Assembly (NCBI RefSeq): GCF_001039355.2
Contig: NW_019775581.1
Span: 19,356-83,355, forward strand
Direction: 5' to 3'
Length of the DNA stretch: 64,000 nt
Origin: Lingula anatina
Lineage: Eukaryota; Brachiopoda; Lingulata; Lingulida; Lingulidae
The translations under genes were made by a program, and so were the position numbers. Positions 20,206 to 33,771 of this stretch are shown piece by piece. The notes below the pieces were generated by a model that was not told the DNA's origin, ran no database searches, and saw only the letters and a program-made list of their open reading frames with translations. Position 1 is the stretch's first letter, and each line of letters starts with the position of its first letter.

Positions 20206-23200
20206 CTATGTCTTGACTTTGCTTGCTCTTTTATCCGTTTTCAGCAAACCAACAATTCGCTCATCAAATAGACTGAAAATGCCTCCTGAAGAAAGATTTA
20301 ATTGACAAGTTAGCTTTGGCAGATGTGTATGAGGTACTAGTATGTTTTGATTATACTGTATATGGACGTGACAAACTATTTTATATCGAACAGAGATTCC
20401 GTCGACAGCCACGCAAGCCACCTTTATGTAAATTAGTGTGATTTCATGACGCTCTTAATTACCCCATATTGCATTCTTTACCCACATCAGTGACTGGGAA
20501 GTATCAAACATCCCCTCTTTTTTAATTGGCAAACATCATCACCCATATTGCAAAGAAAACATGACAGGCAAAATTTTATAAAAAGTTTCAGTGAGTTATT
20601 TGCAATATGCTTTTACCATTTCCGAAAAAGGGATTTCTTCAGCAAGTTGCAGTGTTTTGTTGAGACTGGGTAGTGTCAATGAGAAAGTATTTGTCGTAAT
20701 ATACTACATATAAAAGCATATATGAATACTTCAGCAGTGGTTTGTCCCCGTGAAACTAAACATACTAGCTTACACAACAGAATGCTTGTACATAAACATA
20801 TGCAATTAAACCACGTAAAACGATCTATTAAACGAACAAAAAAGTGGAAGAATGGCACCAGTTCTAAGATTCTTCTTACTTAACATACAGCAATGGATTC
20901 TTTTTAAACTTAATCAGGCTTCAAGAAAACAAAATGACATATATACAAACCAGTATGTACAAACAGCACCCGTGTCCCTTTGAACCGGCCTGGCCGAGTG
21001 GTCAGCTCATTGACCAGTCCTCTCGCTGCCTTTCCAGAATATACGGGGTCGAGAATTACCCCAGTAGAGGTACTCACGTCCAGTATGAACTCTGAAGAAA
21101 ACGAACGGTTGTTCTAGTGGTTGTTCTACGTGTGTATAGAACTGTGAATTGAGATGACAGTACAGAATATCAACATGTACCCTAAGAGTATAGAATGCGT
21201 TGGAGAAGGCGCGGCGCTTGGTTTGATTGTGAGGTGTGTGCGGCTAAGTTCCAAAAGTGGAAAGAACTTCTCTCTGTTGTTATACACATGCACTGTAAGA
21301 CTGAAAAATGAAATTTTAAAAAGTCTGAGTCGACTAGGAGTGATGACTGGTATTTTCGAGACCATAACACTTGGCTTTATGCAGAAAACAGAAAAGCTGG
21401 TGACTATACGAGTACATTGGAAATAAAAGAAGGCGTGTCAATCCGTTAATCTCATTGCATTCAGCGAGAGTCCCTGGCGATTTGGATCGATCTACTTAGA
21501 ACGATATTGTTATTGGGAATAAGCCCATACTCACCAAGCTCTTCCTCTGTGAAGAGACCATACCCATTTCCCTTGTAGCCTTCTATAATGTCAATTATAT
21601 CCCAGGACTTCACGTCTGTTATCCCAACGTCCTCCAGTGACGTGTTGATTTGATTGTGGAAATACTTTGGGTCTGTATAAATATCAACTGCGTGAACTCT
21701 GGAAAATCATAACGCTTAAAGGGATAATAACTCTTCGTTTTGGCCAAAAAATGAATTTTCCTGGAGTAAACAACAACTTTCCCGTACTGACCAATGGTTA
21801 ATGAATCCATTTTTACATTCAAAGTTAGTCCATGTTTTTTTTGCTAAAAAGTTTGTTTTTTGTTATAATCTCTTAAGAGATTATAACAGAGTATATAGCC
21901 ATCAATGAAGGCCACGTGGTCTAAAGAAAAGCTTAAATATTAGAATAATAGCTATAACTGCCGTTTTTCTTGTACAACAGAATATATTATATTTCTATGA
22001 GTTGTTCTTAATGTTTTATTGTGAAATATAGATCTCATACGAAGGGTTTTTATCCCTTCAATTATTTCTGTATTTGAAGGTTCCCTGTTCGAGATTTTTG
22101 TACCCAAACTAAATTTTTCCTACTCACTTAACTAAAACTAGTCCTGGGCCAGGCTTAAATATCTACTGGTGCTATAAAAGCATTTAGATAATTTTCTTTG
22201 TACTATCATTATCATTATACGAAAAACTTTTTCAGAGACAGACCCCCCCCCCCCTTTTGAAATTGCTGGCTACGGACCTGATATCCAATGCTCAATAAAA
22301 ATGTTCAATAAAATATTATTATTATTATTATTATTATTAACATTAATTTACCTTAATTTAGAACCAGTTAGATAGTTACCCAATGCCAGACCTGCTGCAG
22401 TGCCTCCACTTCCGGAGACGACAAGGTCATCAAAATCTTCCTGAATGCCCTGCAATGGGGTTATAAGATTACTGTTCGTTAGTGTAAAATCATGGACTTG
22501 GAGATCATTCATACAAGAATAGACACGTGTATAACTTTATTATCTGACCGTTGATGATCGTGTGGTGTTTAGATTTCTAAGTGGATCGGCCAAATTTGAT
22601 CCGCGGATCAGTAAGTCCGCGGACCAATTTGTTCTGTAAACGCCCGAAGGTGTGTTTAAAACCCTACACTTTATCACTTTAAAAAAAATAGGACCACGGC
22701 TATTTTAATATTCTTCTGCCAAGGTACCCTGTCTGAGCACACTGTAGTATCAATTTTTACCTGATACATCATTTCCTGGAACGCTGTTATATATCCAAAC
22801 AATCCGATGGCATTACTTCCTCCGATTGGTATGAGGTACGAATCCTCCCCTCTTTCATTTCTGAAAAAACAAACAAACAAACAAAAACAAACAAACAAAC
22901 AAACAAACAAACAGCGAGTTAGACAGAGAAGGTGACTACTGAGGCTGCCTTCAACTTTAAAAGCCTAAAATTTTGTCTTTCTTTTCAGACAAAACATTTG
23001 ATCTACTTTATCACTATGTCGTCTGTCTTGTTTCCCAAGGCCTGTGACTGTTTCCGTCAACTTTTGCACTTTCTAAATTAAGTATATTCGATATAACACT
23101 GGTGTGTGTGTGTACCCTAGCTGGTACGTGTACCTTCAATGATTATTTATGTAATCGGTCCAGCTCTTCTAAATTCCAATAGCCTGATTCTGCTTTGTTA

Positions 23201-26200
23201 GCCAGCAAAATTACATAACCTTCCTTAAATCCTAGGATATTTTTTCATAAGATGTCACACTCTAAAATTTACTTTATCTGACTGGCTATCACCTCCATTT
23301 TGGGCCTTAGATGGGTCAGGTAGGAAGAATTCTTTGGTACCACATACATTTCTGCACCACAGAGTCTACTCAGCAGCAAGTTACCATCATAACCGACGTC
23401 CCCCTCATTCTGTAGAAATATATATCTTCATTTCGTTTACACGTTTCAAGTAAATTTATTTTCAATAAAGTCGGATAACAAAATTATTTGGTACTGCCAT
23501 AATCTTTATGTATTAATTATTTACAGAATGTTTATGCTGAGTAAACTGTTATGATATTTTTTATCGAGTCAGATGCAACTAGCCGATATTTTAATCAAAG
23601 AGTTGATTTTTATTTACACTAGAATATATTACAAATTCACCTTAATGCACGTGTCACCACTGAGCACTAGATGGCTCTGCAACCCAAGCTGAGCCGCAGC
23701 TACTGCAGTTGCTCTGGCGTGATTGGACTGAAATTCTCCACACGTGATCAAATGCTTGCAGTCTTTGGCCAGGGCATCTGCCAGGAGAAATTCTAACTTG
23801 CGCACCTGTAAAGAATACTTGTAGACCAACAACGTCACGAGACGCAAGTGAAGATATGGTGCTGAATTGTCACCAACTGTTTATACATGTTCATGCTACC
23901 TAGAGTTTGCAGATGGACGACCCACTTAGAAGAAATGCCGACTTATCATCTGGTGGTCTCCCCGCCCCTACACGCGCCGTCCCTGCAGGAGCCTAGCCGA
24001 AATTTAATGGCGTGTCGGGACACCATCAGGGGATTAGGCGGCTTGATTATAAGTGGGGTCGGTCATATTTAATCCGCGGATCAGTTAGTCCGAGGGTATT
24101 CTGTTCTGAATGTGCTCTAAGAGACGATACACGCATATTTTTGTTTTCAACTTGATTCAAACAAAGAATCAGTACATCAGTGATCGTGTTATTTGCAATT
24201 TGCCTGTAGTAAAAGAATATTTCCATGCTAAATGAGGCAATGTGTTGTACGAATCTTCTTCACAGTTGTCAGAGGGAAGCCTCCCATCACCAGGAAGAAG
24301 GAGGTACCGACTGAGAGGGGTCGCAAAGACTACAAGAACATTAAAAATACATGAGTTATTTGATTAAAAAGGAAATATTTACCATTACAAAAAGAAAAAA
24401 ACAGATAACTGAGATATGCATCCAAAGAACAGTTATAATTGCCTGGTGGAAAACACAATAAAGTTTTAATCAGTGAGAAAGTTTTAGTTACCGTGTTTTA
24501 CTTTCAATCAATAAAGTTTAATAGGTAAATTAATTTCGACAGAGGCTTGTCGCCAAATAGTGTTCTCTGATGCGCCAACCATCCCCTCTTTCAACGTCAA
24601 GGAAAAAAAAAACAAGTTAAGAGAGTCTCGAGAATTCTGGACTAGGCTATCTGTTTTGCAAATGATTTGTGTTCTATCTGATGTTTAAAGAACTGATGAT
24701 TTTCTGCTGATGTGTGGAAACATAAGCCTTGGCCACGATGATAAATTGGACCAACATCTGTTTTCCTTTGAAGGAAACATATTTAGGGAAACAAACTACC
24801 AGTTTATCTCCCAATGTGATAACTTCAGATCACCCCAAACAGCTACGATGAGAGGTGGAGCTAGTGCACATTATTGCGACCTATCTTCTTCTGAACGCCC
24901 CCTTTGCCAAGAAAGATGGTGGCAATATTAACATCATGGGTTTTCCTACAAAATACTATTCTGAGAGGAGAATGCTTTCTGTGTAAGGAGTTGAAACAAT
25001 TTCCAATGTTATAAAATTCCTTTTGCAGCAATAAATCTTTACTGTGAAAGAAGAATATTAAGAAAAAACAAATAATAATAATAATAAATTGAAACGTTTA
25101 CATTTTGCATATATTACAAGTTTCAGTATTTATGATACTCCCCTGTACAATGTATGATATATCCCTTCATTGTACAATTTTATGCCATGACAGACATCTN
25201 GCAGTTGCTCTGGCGTGATTGGACTGAAATTCTCCACACGTGATCAAATGCTTGCAGTCTTTGGCCAGGGCATCTGCCAGGAGAAATTCTAACTTGCGCA
25301 CCTGTAAAGAATACTTGTAGACCAACAACGTCACGAGACGCAAGTGAAGATATGGTGCTGAATTGTCACCAACTGTTTATACATGTTCATGCTACCTAGA
25401 GTTTGCAGATGGACGACCCACTTAGAAGCAATGCCGACTTATCATCTGGTGGTCTCCCCGCCCCTACACGCGCCGTCCCTGCAGGAGCCTAGCCGAAATT
25501 TAATGGCGTGTCGGGACACCATCAGGGGATTAGGCGGCTTGATTATAAGTGGGGTCGGTCATATTTAATCCGCGGATCAGTTAGTCCGAGGGTATTCTGT
25601 TCTGAATGTGCTCTAAGAGACGATACACGCATATTTTTGTTTTCAACTTGATTCAAACAAAGAATCAGTACATCAGTGATCGTGTTATTTGCAATTTGCC
25701 TGTAGTAAAAGAATATTTCCATGCTAAATGAGGCAATGTGTTGTACGAATCTTCTTCACAGTTGTCAGAGGGAAGCCTCCCATCACCAGGAAGAAGGAGG
25801 TACCGACTGAGAGGGGTCGCAAAGACTACAAGAACATTAAAAATACATGAGTTATTTGATTAAAAAGGAAATATTTACCATTACAAAAAAAAAAAAACAG
25901 ATAACTGAGATATGCACCCAAAGAACAGTTATAATTGCCTGGTGGAAAACACAATAAAGTTTTAATCAGTGAGAAAGTTTTAGTTACCGTGTTTTACTTT
26001 CAATCAATAAAGTTTAATAGGTAAATTAATTTCGACAGAGGCTTGTCGCCAAATAGTGTTCTCTGATGCGCCAACCATCCCCTCTTTCAACGTCAAGGAA
26101 AAAAAAAACAAGTTAAGAGAGTCTCGAGAATTCTGGACTAGGCTATCTGTTTTGCAAATGATTTGTGTTCTATCTGATGTTTAAAGAACTGATGATTTTC

Positions 26201-26894
26201 TGCTGATGTGTGGAAACATAAGCCTTGGCCACGATGATAAATTGGACCAACATCTGTTTTCCTTTGAAGGAAACATATTTAGGGAAACAAACTACCAGTT
26301 TATCTCCCAATGTGATAACTTCAGATCACCCCAAACAGCTACGATGAGAGGTGGAGCTAGTGCACATTATTGCGACCTATCTTCTTCTGAACGCCCCCTT
26401 TGCCAAGAAAGATGGTGGCAATATTAACATCATGGGTTTTCCTACAAAATACTATTTTGAGAGGAGAATGCTTTCTGTAAGGAGTTGAAACAATTTCCAA
26501 TGTTATAAAATTCCTTTTGCAGCAATAAATCTTTACTGTGAAAGAAGAATATTAAGAAAAAACAAATAATAATAATAATAATAATAAATTGAACCGTTTA
26601 CATTTTGCATATATTACAAGTTTCAGTATTTATATCACACCCCTGTCCAGTGTATAATATCCCTGGATTTTAATATCTTTATTCACTTTAATATCTTGTT
26701 CCCGAACATATCTTGATTTAAGATAAAGTTCGTTACTGACCTTGTTTCCAGACAGAGCACACCCGGTCAGGTCATCTCTCTTAATGTGAACGGAGAACGT
26801 GGATGGCACACCCGGTATACTCCACTGGTGAATGGGGGTGGGCAATTGTGCTAACTATGGAAGACAAATAATAATAATAATAATAATAATAATA

Positions 26895-26936
<42 letters not shown>

Positions 26937-29435
26937 AACGACATAGTGATAAAAAAGTATGTTGTAAAATTCGAAATTGACAAAATTATCCAATGAACGT
27001 GAACTTGGCCTATCCAGTTTGCGTTTATTTCAGTTTCAAGCAAATGTTCTTAGTTGAATGCAATTTCATATACCGTATTTACCTGTAGACTTAGAAAAAC
27101 GCCTTTGGATATGCACATCCACATGTTCATGTTCAGCTGTTCAAGAAGGTCTTATTTCTTATTTCATCTATGTTATTACTTTTCTTATTTTGTCAATTTT
27201 AACTATATTTAAAAATATATCGATCAGCGGGGTTCTCAAAAGTTTTATTATTGTGGACACTCTATTTACCAGATCCCTTGCAGTCATTATTCAGGACTTA
27301 AGTATATATAGCTATAAATTATTCGTTACCTGTACCTTTTGCTTCGGGATGTCCGTCAATTTTTCCGTCCATTCTGGTGGGTTATATTGCACAAGTGGAT
27401 AAGCCATAGGCCTACTGCAACGTGAAACTTCCCGACTCCAGATAAATGCTCAGAGGTAGGTTATATTACTCAGTCTGACTCGTTATCCTCCTTCCCATTT
27501 TTCACTGAAAAGTGCGTGCGGTCAGATGCTTCCCAAGAAAATGACCTCAGTAACATTGCAGTCCGTAACAGGTTACGAGGCAACTAATATTAACCATATC
27601 GACGACTTTATCTGCATCTAGCAGCTCTGGTATATTTATTTATTTGAAATTATACAGAATACTTACATTATCGATGGTTTCGTCTGTATAGCTGTGCGGC
27701 TGTATAGCTATATTGCAGCTCATATATGGTAATTTCATTTTATTTTATAATTTTCTGAAACTGACTTATTAAAAAAGTTCGCAACTTGGATATCGTTAAT
27801 TTAGGCCTACCCGTATGCATGATGAAGAAGCAGATGAAGTTTTTTTTATATATAAGTGGGCCTACATGTAGGACTACGCATTTCCATTACCATGGTCCAT
27901 GACACAATCGCCTGTCGCTATTTAACTGTACTTTTAGTTTCACATAAGGTCCACGAATGCCCCCCTCCCCCCCCCCCCCCTTTAAAGGGACAGGCCCAAA
28001 AATGCTGCGAGTCACCTTTTTAATTTATTACATTAAATAATAAATATTTAGGGTACAGCAGGGTGCTTTTACTGAAAAATCAGTAGTTGCTGAGCTGTAG
28101 TATTGAGTTCTTAAGACAACATTGTCCATTTATAGTGAGGTAGCCTACTACCGGTAACTTTTTGCATTGCTCTATGGGAATGCACTGGTATATATCCCAA
28201 AACGAGACCACCTTGCGGAGATCACAATCGGAAGTAACCTTTGTCACAACTACCACACTGGAAACAGTGGCACATGTCGTTCCACATGTAAACTAGCTGT
28301 TTAGATTGGAAACAATAGACTGAAAAGACTCGTTTTTGACGGCATATTGCTGTACTTTTAACGTGTATATATATTGCTGCCCGGAACTCTTTTCTCCAGA
28401 GGAGAGAAAGAAATAATCTGAGATAGCATTAGAGGTTAGGAAGAAGAGAGAATGAATGGAAATATATAAGGGGAGTCGTATGATGTGGTGGTGATTCTCT
28501 GATATACGTTTCCACCTGCTGAGAAGAAAATGTGTGTGGTAAGTTGCTCTCCATCGCCATGGGCGGATCTGAAGGGGCACGCCTCGACCCCCTCCCCCCC
28601 CTCCCCCCACATACACATACACACACACACACGTTTAGATTCCAAGTGTTTTAATGCAAATATCTCATTCAAAGTTAGAGATAGGCCTATGATGTGTACT
28701 AGTTAAGTTTATACATTAAATTTGAAGTTTTCCCAGCTTTTTTTTTTCTGAAAGGCACGATAGCGTTTTTTAAGAATTTGTTAATTATACTCTTTGATTT
28801 ATTTATATAATTTTAATTTTTAAATAAAATTTCATTTATTTATTTTTATTATTATTTATTTATTTTTGCATTTTCCTTTATGTATATGTGCAGGTACTTA
28901 CTTCTAATTTGCATGGTTATTAGTTTTAGTCCAGTTGATTGAGATCAATTAATTTTGAAAGTGATATCCAAAATGAGGTATAGTACGTTCATTTTGATAT
29001 ACCCAAGTAGGTCTTTTGAAAAAAAAAAAAAAAAAAATCAGGGAGAATTTAATTGTGCCACTTGCCCTTTTTAAAGAATTAATCATAATTGTAAAGAATA
29101 TGCATGTCCATCTGGTTTTTATAAATATATATTTCTCATTTGTAGTTAAAAAAGCTGTCTTTTTTCTTTTACCCGGGTACTCTTCCTCTCCAATATACAC
29201 ATGTTCATACACACAGACACAGACAGACCTAATCTTCCTAATTGGTTCATTAAACTTGGTGATTGGTTATTTTTAACTGAGCATCAATCGATGTGATTGG
29301 TGATTTTTCCCATGAACTGTATCCATATATATGGTGTAAATAATGTAGTCTAGAGAGCCTGCAAATGTATTCATATTATTTAGTGCTCAATAAACTTATT
29401 ATTATAACCTTGCCCTCCCAATGGGATCTATCTAT

Positions 29436-29487
<52 letters not shown>

Positions 29488-31437
29488 CCTTACTGATACA
29501 CCCTCCCACTTTTCATAGATCCATGTCCTACCAGGTCCTACCAGTGTACAAAGGAATTTTTTAACTTCCAAAGACTATTTTTTAAATATACGCAATTTTT
29601 ATTTTTATTATTATTACTTGATAAAAAAAATTGCAAGTCAGTACGTTGCTCTGCTCCTTTGTGCTTGAGTTTGTGAGTGATTTATTTGTGACATATTTGT
29701 TTTTGGTAAATTTTGCCTGGCCATAGCAGCTGTAATTTTTTGAAGATTTCTGTATCGAAATTTTTTGGTGGATAGATGATAGGCCCAGAATGAAAAAAAA
29801 TTATTTTCATAAGGATCGTGCTCCCTGTTTGTTTGTAAAAAAAATGCTGAAGTTGTGAAATATTTATCTCTGCATGCCAGTAGGGACCTCAGAGACAGGT
29901 GAAGCATATCAACAAATTAACGAGCTGCCACTCTTGTCATTAATCACAGGCCCGTAGCCAGAGGGGTTCAGGGGGGTAGAAAGAATCACCCTTTTTATCA
30001 GGAAAAGGTCCATTCTGGGTAAAATTTGATCTAGGTGCACAAAAGTTTCATTGTAAAAAGTCCACTTTTTTTTTGAAAAAGAACCTCCTTTTTGAAATTG
30101 CTGGCCACGGGCGTGAATCAAGACCATGTTTGACCAGCTCAAATTTCCAGTGAACTGTTGGTGTGATACATGTATATGTGTGTTGATAAATAGCCTGTCC
30201 TGTTTGGCCTCTGGTTATCTAATGTGCAGTGTACTGGTAATGTTATGAATCTATCCAGTCAAGGCCACTCAATTATATTTCCTGGTTTATAGATCTTGGT
30301 ATCTATACCTGGTATAGGCATACCTTGTCAGTTAAAAAAAGCAGTGCTTAGAAGTATCGAATTCCTTCTTTCAGGAAATTAGGTTTGTCAAGGATAAATG
30401 GGGAATACCCGCTTTAAGGGTCTGCCGTTAGATGGCGTGGGGGTGAAAGCAGTCCTTCTTAAGTCTCGCAGTATCCCGCCCACGGCTTTACACCANTCTG
30501 AGAGGAGAATGCTTTCTGTGTAAGGAGTTGAAACAATTTCCAATGTTATAAAATTCCTTTTGCAGCAATAAATCTTTACTGTGAAAGAAGAATATTAAGA
30601 AAAAACAAATAATAATAATAATAAATTGAAACGTTTACATTTTGCATATATTACAAGTTTCAGTATTTATGATACTCCCCTGTACAATGTATGATATATC
30701 CCTTCATTGTACAATTTTATGCCATGACAGACATCTTGTTCCCGAACACGTGATAACAATCGTGATTTTAGATATTCGTTACTGGCCTTGTTTCCGGACA
30801 GAGCACACCCGGTCAGGTCATCTCTCTTAATGTGAAGGGAGAACGTGGATGGCACACCCGGTATACTCCACTGGTGAATGGGGGTGGGCAATTGTGCTAA
30901 CTATGGAAGACAAATAATAATAATAATGATAATAATAATAATAATAATAATTATTATAATTATAATAATAAACGACATAGTGATAAAAAAGTATGTTGTA
31001 AAATTCGAAATTGACAAAATTATCCAATGAACGTGAACTTGGCCTATCCAGTTTGCGTTTATTTCAGTTTCAAGCAAATGTTCTTAGTTGAATGCAATTT
31101 CATATACCGTATTTACCTGTAGACTTAGAAAAACGCCTTTGGATATGCACATCCACATGTTCATGTTCAGCTGTTCAAGAAGGTCTTATTTCTTATTTCA
31201 TCTATGTTATTACTTTTCTTATTTTGTCAATTTTAACTATATTTAAAAATATATCAGTGGGGTTCTCAGAAGTTTTATTATTGTGGACACTCTATTTACC
31301 AGATCCCTTGCAGTCATTATTCAGGACTTAAGTATATATAGCTATAAATTATTCGTTACCTGTACTTTTTGCTTCGGGATGTCCGTCAATTTTTCCGTCC
31401 ATTCTGGTGGGTTATATTGCACAAGTGGATAAGCCAT
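20206..31437 (-). CDS. D-cysteine desulfhydrase / ACC deaminase-type PLP enzyme, 9 exons
   Basis: Exons in transcript order: 31437-31360, 30900-30787, 23805-23641, 23409-23273, 22860-22761, 22449-22352, 21698-21535, 21091-20951, 20285-20206. Phases join into 358 codons plus stop. Family landmarks are LPTPIHQW (aa 30-37), [15 protein letters not shown] with the expected PLP lysine at 64, [21 protein letters not shown] (90 onward), YLIPIGGSN, the phosphate-binding loop [15 protein letters not shown] (210 onward), [13 protein letters not shown] and the C-terminal VHTGGIFSLF. The length suits the family (bacterial DcyD about 330). It probably releases pyruvate, ammonia and sulfide from D-cysteine. 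ACC deaminase activity cannot be excluded. The start is the ATG at 31437, preceded in the transcript by a TTGCAG splice site. Exons 1-2 also exist as a second, allelic copy. In this copy the exon 2 donor reads GC, not GT. Confidence 0.88.
22323..22339. repeat. (TTA)n microsatellite
   Basis: Short trinucleotide run in an intron of the PLP-enzyme gene. Confidence 0.8.
22579..22637. repeat. MITE family A, solitary right end
   Basis: AAGTGGATCGGCCAAATTTG, then ATCCGCGGATCAGTAAGTCC and a terminal TTGTTCTG match the right ends at 24050-24112 and 50930-50990. I could not see a matching left end nearby, so it is probably a truncated copy. Confidence 0.6.
22866..22912. repeat. (AAAC)n microsatellite
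   Basis: Tetranucleotide AAAC/CAAA run just intronic of the 22761-22860 exon acceptor. Confidence 0.9.
23705..26635. repeat. Allelic duplication, block 1 (23705-25135 and 25201-26635)
   Basis: 23705 onward and 25201 onward are near identical for about 1.43 kb, separated by the N at 25200. Differences are sparse: AGAAGAAAT/AGAAGCAAT, a two-base TG indel in TTTCTGTGTAAGG, and poly-A and AAT run lengths. The last 240 bases before the N (about 24958-25199) equal the first bases after the N at 30496, which shows 23.6-25.2 kb and 30.5 kb onward are one haplotype and 25.2-30.5 kb the other. Confidence 0.85.
23888..24112. repeat. MITE family A copy in intron 2 of the PLP enzyme (allelic copy at 25384-25608)
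   Basis: The right end AAGTGGGGTCGGTCATATTT, then AATCCGCGGATCAGTTAGTC and TTCTGTTCTGAATG matches the family. The left end is degenerate around GGACGACCCACTTAG. The core contains CTCCCCGCCCCTACACGCGC, similar to the 3.5-kb copy. Confidence 0.6.
25201..27407 (-). CDS. Second allele of PLP-enzyme exons 1, 2 and part of 3
   Basis: Exon 1 is 27407-27330 (starts [13 protein letters not shown]), exon 2 is 26854-26741 and the 5' part of exon 3 is 25301-25201, cut by the N. Coding differences from the other copy are few: AAG/AAA in exon 1 and Val/Leu in exon 2 (STFSVHIK versus STFSLHIK). This copy has a normal GT donor after exon 2 (AAG|GTCAGT). I read it as the other haplotype of the same gene and not a paralogue. 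Confidence 0.75.
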
Positions 31438-33738
31438 AGGCCTACTGCAACGTGAAACTTCCCGACTCCAGATAAATGCTCAGAGGTAGGTTATATTACT
31501 CAGTCTGACTCGTTATCCTCCTTCCCATTTTTCACTGAAAAGTGCGTGCGGTCAGATGCTTCCCAAGAAAATGACCTCAGTAACATCGCAGTCCGTAACA
31601 GGTTACGAGGCAACTAATTTTAACCATATCGACGACTTCTTCATCTAGCAGCTCGGGTATATTTATTTATTTGAAATTATACAGAATACTTACATTATCG
31701 ATGATTTCGTCTGTATAGCTGTGCGGCTGTATAGCTATATTGCATGGTAATTTCATTTTATTTTATAATTTTCTGAAACTGACTTATTAAAAAATTTCGC
31801 AACTTGCATGGATATCGTTAATTTAGGCCTACCCGTATGCATGATGAAGAAGCAGATGAAGTTTTTTATATATATAAGTGGGCCTACATGTAGGACTACG
31901 CATTTCCATCACCACGGTCCATGACACAATCGCCTGTCGCTATTTAACTGTACTTTTAGTTTCACATAAGGTCCACGAATGCCCCCCCCCCCACCTTCAA
32001 AGGGCCAGGTCCAAAAATGCTGCGAGTCACCTTTTTAATTTATTACATTTAATAATAAATATTTAGGGTACAGCAGGGTGCTTTTACTGAAAAATCAGTA
32101 GTTGCTGAGCTGTAGTATTGAGTTCTTAAGACAACATTGTCCATTTATAGTGAGGTAGCCTACTACCGGTAACTTTTTGCATTGCTCTATAGGAATGCGC
32201 TGGTATATATCCCAAAACGAGACCAACTTGCGGAGATCACAATCGGAAGTAACCTTTGTCACAACTACCACACTGGAAACAGTGGCACATGTCGTTCCAC
32301 ATGTAAACTAGCTTTAGATTGGAAACAATAGACTGAAAAGAAGCATTTTTGACGGCATATCGCTGTACTTTTAACGTGTATATATATTGCTGCTGGGAAC
32401 TCTTTTCTTCAGAGGAGAGAAAGAAATAATCTGAGATAGCATTAGAGGTTAGGAAGAAGAGAGAATGAATGGAAATATATAAGGGGAGTCGTATGATGTG
32501 GTGGTGATTCTCTGATATACGTTTCCACCTGCTGAGAAGAAAATGTGTGTGGTAAGTTGCTCTCCATCGCCATGGGCGGATCTGAAGGGGCACGCCTCGA
32601 CCCCCTCCCCCCCCCTCCCCCCACATACACATACGTACACACACACACGTTTAGATTCCAAGTGTTTTAATGCAAATATCCCATTCAAAGTTAGAGATAG
32701 GCCTATGATGTGTACTAGTTAAGTTTATACATTAAATTTGAAGTTTTCCCAGCTTTTTTTTTTCTGAAAGGCACGATAGCGTTTTTTAAGAATTTGTTAA
32801 TTATACTTTTTGATTTATTTATATAATTTTAATTTTTAAATAAAATTTCATTTATTTATTTTTATTATTATTTATTTATTTTTGCATTTTCCTTTATGTA
32901 TATGTGCAGGTACTTACTTCTAATTTGCATGGTTATTAGTTTTAGTCCGGTATATTGAGATCAATTAATTTTGAAAGTGATATCCAAAATGAGGTATAGT
33001 ACGTTCATTTTGATATACCCTTAAGTAGGTCTTTTGAAAAAAAAAAAAAATCAGGGAGAATTTAATTGTGCCACTTGCCCTTTAAAGAATTAGTCATAAT
33101 TGTAAAGAATATGCATGTCCATCTGGTTTTTATAAATATATATTTCTCATTTGTAGTTAAAAAAGCTGTCTTTTTTCTTTTACCCGGGTACTCTTCCTCC
33201 CCAATATACACACGTTCATACACACGGACACAGACAGACACGCACAAACGGTTGCCTCTAGTCTCTCTCAGTATGTTCGAACTGGTAATCAGCAATTTCA
33301 AAGAATGATGAATTTTTTCTGAAAATGCATACATTTTTCCCTCCTTTGATTAGTTGGTCCTAGTTGAGGAATGGCAAAGAATGATCAAGGGTTCCATTGG
33401 GTATTTTTGTGAAAGTCACTTTTAATTACCCAAGATGGATGAAACGTTCATATACTTCAGCATGATCTGTGAGGCATACCATACTCGTGACATGATTAAA
33501 GCCTCATTCAGGACTTCAGAATGAACTTTTTATTCTTCCTAATCGGTTCATTAAACTTGGTGATTGGTTATTTTTAACTGAGCATCAATCGATGTGATTG
33601 GTGATTTTTCCCATGAACTGTATCCATATATATGGTATAAATAATGTAGTCTAGAGAGCCTGCAAATGTATTCATATTATTTAGTGCTAAATAAACTTAT
33701 TATTATAACCTTGCCCTCCCAATGGGATCTATCTATCC

Positions 33739-33771
<33 letters not shown>

